NCBI RefSeq assembly: GCF_001280015.1
Contig: NZ_LGDV01000119.1
Span: forward strand, 76,174 to 140,173
Origin: Streptomyces sp. MMG1121
Lineage (GTDB): Bacteria > Actinomycetota > Actinomycetes > Streptomycetales > Streptomycetaceae
Direction: 5' to 3'
Length of the DNA: 64,000 nt
Part shown: one piece after another, positions 61,845 to 64,000 of the stretch
Layout of the letters: each line of letters opens with the position of its first letter
Numbering within the stretch: the first letter of the stretch is position 1
Position numbers and translations under genes: made by a program
The notes under the pieces: generated by a model
What the model was told of the DNA's origin: nothing
The model's database searches: none
Seen by the model: the letters and a program-made list of their open reading frames with translations, nothing else

Positions 61845-62768
61845 CTAAGCGGTGGAGCTTGAGCGGGTTGCCCGGGCTGTGTCCCTCAGCGTTTCGAGCA
61901 GTCGCGTGAGCAGCGGCAGGCCCCACGCTCCCTGTCGTACCGCCGCCTGGATCGTGCGGACCGGTTCCGGGGTGCGCAGGCGGCGGACGGTCACGCCGGG
62001 GTGGCGGTGGCCGAGGCCCAGCAGGGGGATCAGGGCCACGCCCAGGCCGGCCGCGACGAAGCCCTGTGCGGCCCGGTGGTCCTCGCCGTCCACCACGAAG
62101 TCCGGCCGGAAGCCGGCGGCGGCGCACGCGTCCAGGACGGGGTCCAGGCAGGGGCCGGGACGGTCGCTGCCGCCGACCCAGGGTTCCCCGGCGAGGTCGG
62201 CGAGGTCGATGACGCGCCGGGCGGCCAGCGGGTGGCCCTTGGGCAGCACCACGCGGAACGGCTCGTCGAGCAGATGGACCAGGCGCAGCCCGGGATGCTC
62301 CGCCGTCCGCGGCCGGACCACCACCGCCAGGTCGGCCCGGCCGTCGAGCACCTCGGGCAACGGGTCGGCCGGATCGGTCATGCCGAGGTCGAGCCGTACC
62401 TCCGGGTGGTCCGCGCGCAGCGCTGCCACCGCCGGTGCCACCAAGTCCGCTGCGGCGGTGGCGAAGTAACGGACCGTCAGCGTTCCGGTGCGGCCGGCCA
62501 GCAGGTCGGCCAGGGCGGCGCCGGCCTGCGCCAGCTGTCGTTCGATCACCGCCGCGTGCTCGGCCAGCAGCAGCGCGGCGGCGGTGGGCCGTACGCCTCT
62601 CCCGGCCCGTTCCAGCAGTGCCGTGCCCGTCTGTCGCTCCAGCGCGGCCACCTGCTGGCTGACGGCCGAGGGGGTGTAGCCGAGCGCGGTGGCGGCGGCG
62701 CTGACCGACCCGCTGGTCACCACCGAGCGGAGCACCTGCAGGCGTCGTACGTCCAGTCCTTCGGGCAT
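61845..62768 (-). CDS. LysR family transcriptional regulator
   Basis: A 307-aa LTTR: HTH at DVRRLQVLRSVVTSGSVSAAATALGYTPSAVSQQVAALERQTG (about 5-48) and a substrate-binding domain with LADLAGEPWVGGSDRPGP. It is divergent from an EamA exporter gene, the common LysR-exporter pair, so it probably activates that gene in response to an unknown solute. ATG 62768 was chosen since conservation starts within four residues; the frame continues to 62813. Confidence 0.93.
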   Translation of the reverse strand: MPEGLDVRRLQVLRSVVTSGSVSAAATALGYTPSAVSQQVAALERQTGTALLERAGRGVRPTAAALLLAEHAAVIERQLAQAGAALADLLAGRTGTLTVRYFATAAADLVAPAVAALRADHPEVRLDLGMTDPADPLPEVLDGRADLAVVVRPRTAEHPGLRLVHLLDEPFRVVLPKGHPLAARRVIDLADLAGEPWVGGSDRPGPCLDPVLDACAAAGFRPDFVVDGEDHRAAQGFVAAGLGVALIPLLGLGHRHPGVTVRRLRTPEPVRTIQAAVRQGAWGLPLLTRLLETLRDTARATRSSSTA

Positions 62769-62890
62769 GTAGTCCAGCTTAAAGGTTTCCGGGAAAGTTT
62801 CACTTGTCCTCACGTGTTCCGGGGCCGCACCGTTGCGGGAGTGCCGGGCCGGCGGCGATCAGCGGCCGGCGGCGAGGAGAGGGAGGTTCC

Positions 62891-64000
62891 GTGGTGCGTG
62901 TGGTCGTGCTCGCCCTGTTGTGGGGTTCGGGATATCTGTGGACCGGACTGGCCCTGCGCCATGGCCTCTCCCCGTTGCACATCACCGTGCTGCGCTCCGC
63001 CCTCGGGGCCGCCGTCCTGCTCCTGCTCGCCCGGACCGGCCGGCAGCGCCTGCCGCGCGGGGCCGCGGTCTGGGGCCGGCTCGTGGTGGCCGCCCTGTTG
63101 TGCAACACGCTGCCGTTCTTCCTGGCGGCGCAAGGCGTGCGGACCGTCTCCACCGGTCTGGCCGGCGTACTGAACGCGACGACCCCGCTGTGGTCGCTGC
63201 TGCTCGGCCTCGCGCTCGGCACCGAGCGGGACCGGAACCCGCTGCGGTTCGCGGGGCTGCTGCTCGGCTTCGGGGGCGTGCTGCTGATCTTCTCGCCGTG
63301 GAGTTCCGTGCACGCCACGGCCGGCGGCGGCGCGTTCGGCCGGGGCGTGCTCGCGCTGCTCGGCGCCGCCGTCTCCTACGCGGTGGCCTTCGCCTACATG
63401 GGCCGCGTCCTCACCCATGCCGATAGGGGCACGGGCACGGGCACCGGGCCGCTCGCCGTGTCCGCGGCCCAGCTGACCGCGGCGACGGGGCTCGGCGCGC
63501 TGGCGCTGCCGGCCGGCGGCACCTCGGCCGGCAGCGGGTGGACCGATCCGGTCGCGCTCGTCGCCGTCGCCGTGCTCGGGGTCTTCTGCACCGGGTTCAC
63601 CTTCCACCTCAACTACCGGCTGATCGCCACGGAGGGGCCGACCGCGGCCGCCACCGTCGGCTATCTGCTGCCCGTCGTCTCCGCTACCCTCGGCGCGCTC
63701 GTCCTGCACGAGCCGCTGAGCGCACGGACCGTCGCCGGGATGGCCGTCGTCCTGACCGGCGTCCACCTCACCCGACGCCGTCGTCCCGCGTCACCCGCAC
63801 CGTCCGCATCACGCGCACCGTCCGCATCACCCGCACCGTCCGGCCCACCCGCACCGTCCGCGCCGGCCCCGCTGCCCGGGCCGCCCGCGCCCGCCCCCGT
63901 GGGATATCTGCTGCCCGCCGTCCCCGCTCCCCTCGGCCCCCTCGTCCTCCACGAGCCGCTGAGCGCACGGACCGTCGCCGGGATGGCCGTCGTCCTGACC
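62891..64000 (+). CDS. EamA/DMT family transporter, 3' truncated by window edge, with C-terminal duplication
   Basis: A membrane exporter of the drug/metabolite family, open to the window end (370 codons so far). Two EamA repeats are seen: LLWGSGYLWTGLALRHGLSP...VNATTPLWSLLLG, and a second half ending with GYLLPVVSATLGALVLHEPLSARTVAG. After an RRRR and Pro/Ala/Ser linker (63774-63898) the final helix is repeated in frame (63899-64000). GTG 62891 has GGGAGG 5-10 nt upstream; GTG 62894 is equally possible. Its substrate is unknown. Confidence 0.85.
   Translation, partial: MVRVVVLALLWGSGYLWTGLALRHGLSPLHITVLRSALGAAVLLLLARTGRQRLPRGAAVWGRLVVAALLCNTLPFFLAAQGVRTVSTGLAGVLNATTPLWSLLLGLALGTERDRNPLRFAGLLLGFGGVLLIFSPWSSVHATAGGGAFGRGVLALLGAAVSYAVAFAYMGRVLTHADRGTGTGTGPLAVSAAQLTAATGLGALALPAGGTSAGSGWTDPVALVAVAVLGVFCTGFTFHLNYRLIATEGPTAAATVGYLLPVVSATLGALVLHEPLSARTVAGMAVVLTGVHLTRRRRPASPAPSASRAPSASPAPSGPPAPSAPAPLPGPPAPAPVGYLLPAVPAPLGPLVLHEPLSARTVAGMAVVLT
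63656..64000. repeat. Partial in-frame duplication at the EamA C-terminus
   Basis: 63656-63758 and 63899-64000 encode nearly the same helix. The last 50 or so bases (from CACGAGCCGCTGAGCGCACG) are identical, while the earlier half differs at several positions. Between them, 63790-63860 is a Pro/Ala/Ser tandem repeat based on GCACCGTCCGCATCA. The copy is 243 nt away, a multiple of three. The right copy reaches the window edge and may extend beyond it. Confidence 0.85.

Overview
This is chromosomal DNA of a Streptomyces. The evidence is a very high GC content, many GTG starts, the sporulation sigma factor gene whiG next to the rpsB-tsf-pyrH-frr-cdsA translation block, clustered type I signal peptidases, a LAETG sortase substrate, a GH18 chitinase behind a DasR-type operator, and the menaquinone-pathway deaminase of the futalosine route. 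No rRNA, tRNA, CRISPR array or transposase gene was seen. The first and last genes are cut by the window edges.

Layout. 1-13.4 kb is core housekeeping: two signal peptidases, a Nudix hydrolase, a DUF2469 protein, a YraN-type nuclease-fold protein, comM, dprA, whiG, a TetR regulator, an M23-fold protein, then rpsB, tsf, pyrH, frr and cdsA. 13.4-20.9 kb holds a YceI protein, rlmN, a TPP riboswitch controlling a thiamine ABC transporter (thiBPQ), an MDMPI-type protein and a wall-anchored protein. 21-28.8 kb has a VOC protein, an unusual ABC pair, and a first polyamine block: an Lrp regulator with a class III aminotransferase, facing an aldehyde dehydrogenase and an orphan PotD-like lipoprotein.

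28.9-38.7 kb is an accessory island of nine tightly coupled minus-strand genes: a GH15 glucoamylase-like protein, a GMC flavoenzyme with an Fe-S cysteine triad, a ferritin-like protein, a sorbitol-dehydrogenase-type small subunit, an IolE-like TIM barrel, a second epimerase-type TIM barrel, a metallo-beta-lactamase-fold protein, a pyruvate-decarboxylase-type ThDP enzyme and an EthD-domain protein. Its distal genes are visibly poorer in GC. This is the best candidate here for an undescribed pathway. The likely theme is oxidation of a sugar, glycoside or cyclitol to a keto form followed by dehydration, isomerisation and decarboxylation, but this is inference.

39.5-44.6 kb returns to ordinary genes: a hypothetical, a membrane protein, a truncated serine-hydrolase remnant, a GDPD, an adenosine/aminodeoxyfutalosine deaminase, a DUF4190 protein and a NADAR protein. 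44.8-52 kb is the second polyamine block: aldehyde dehydrogenase, potD, potA, potB, potC and a PuuB-like oxidase. gabT at 55.9-57.3 kb and a PucR regulator at 60.1 kb complete a putrescine-to-GABA-to-succinate-semialdehyde route with both a transaminase entry (23.9 kb) and an oxidase entry (50.6 kb). Between and after these lie a His-rich secreted peptide, a small primase/polymerase-like protein with a sequestered ribosome site, the chitinase, a PAP2 phosphatase, a large VirD4/FtsK-like membrane ATPase, a LysR regulator and an EamA exporter whose C-terminus is duplicated in frame at the window edge.
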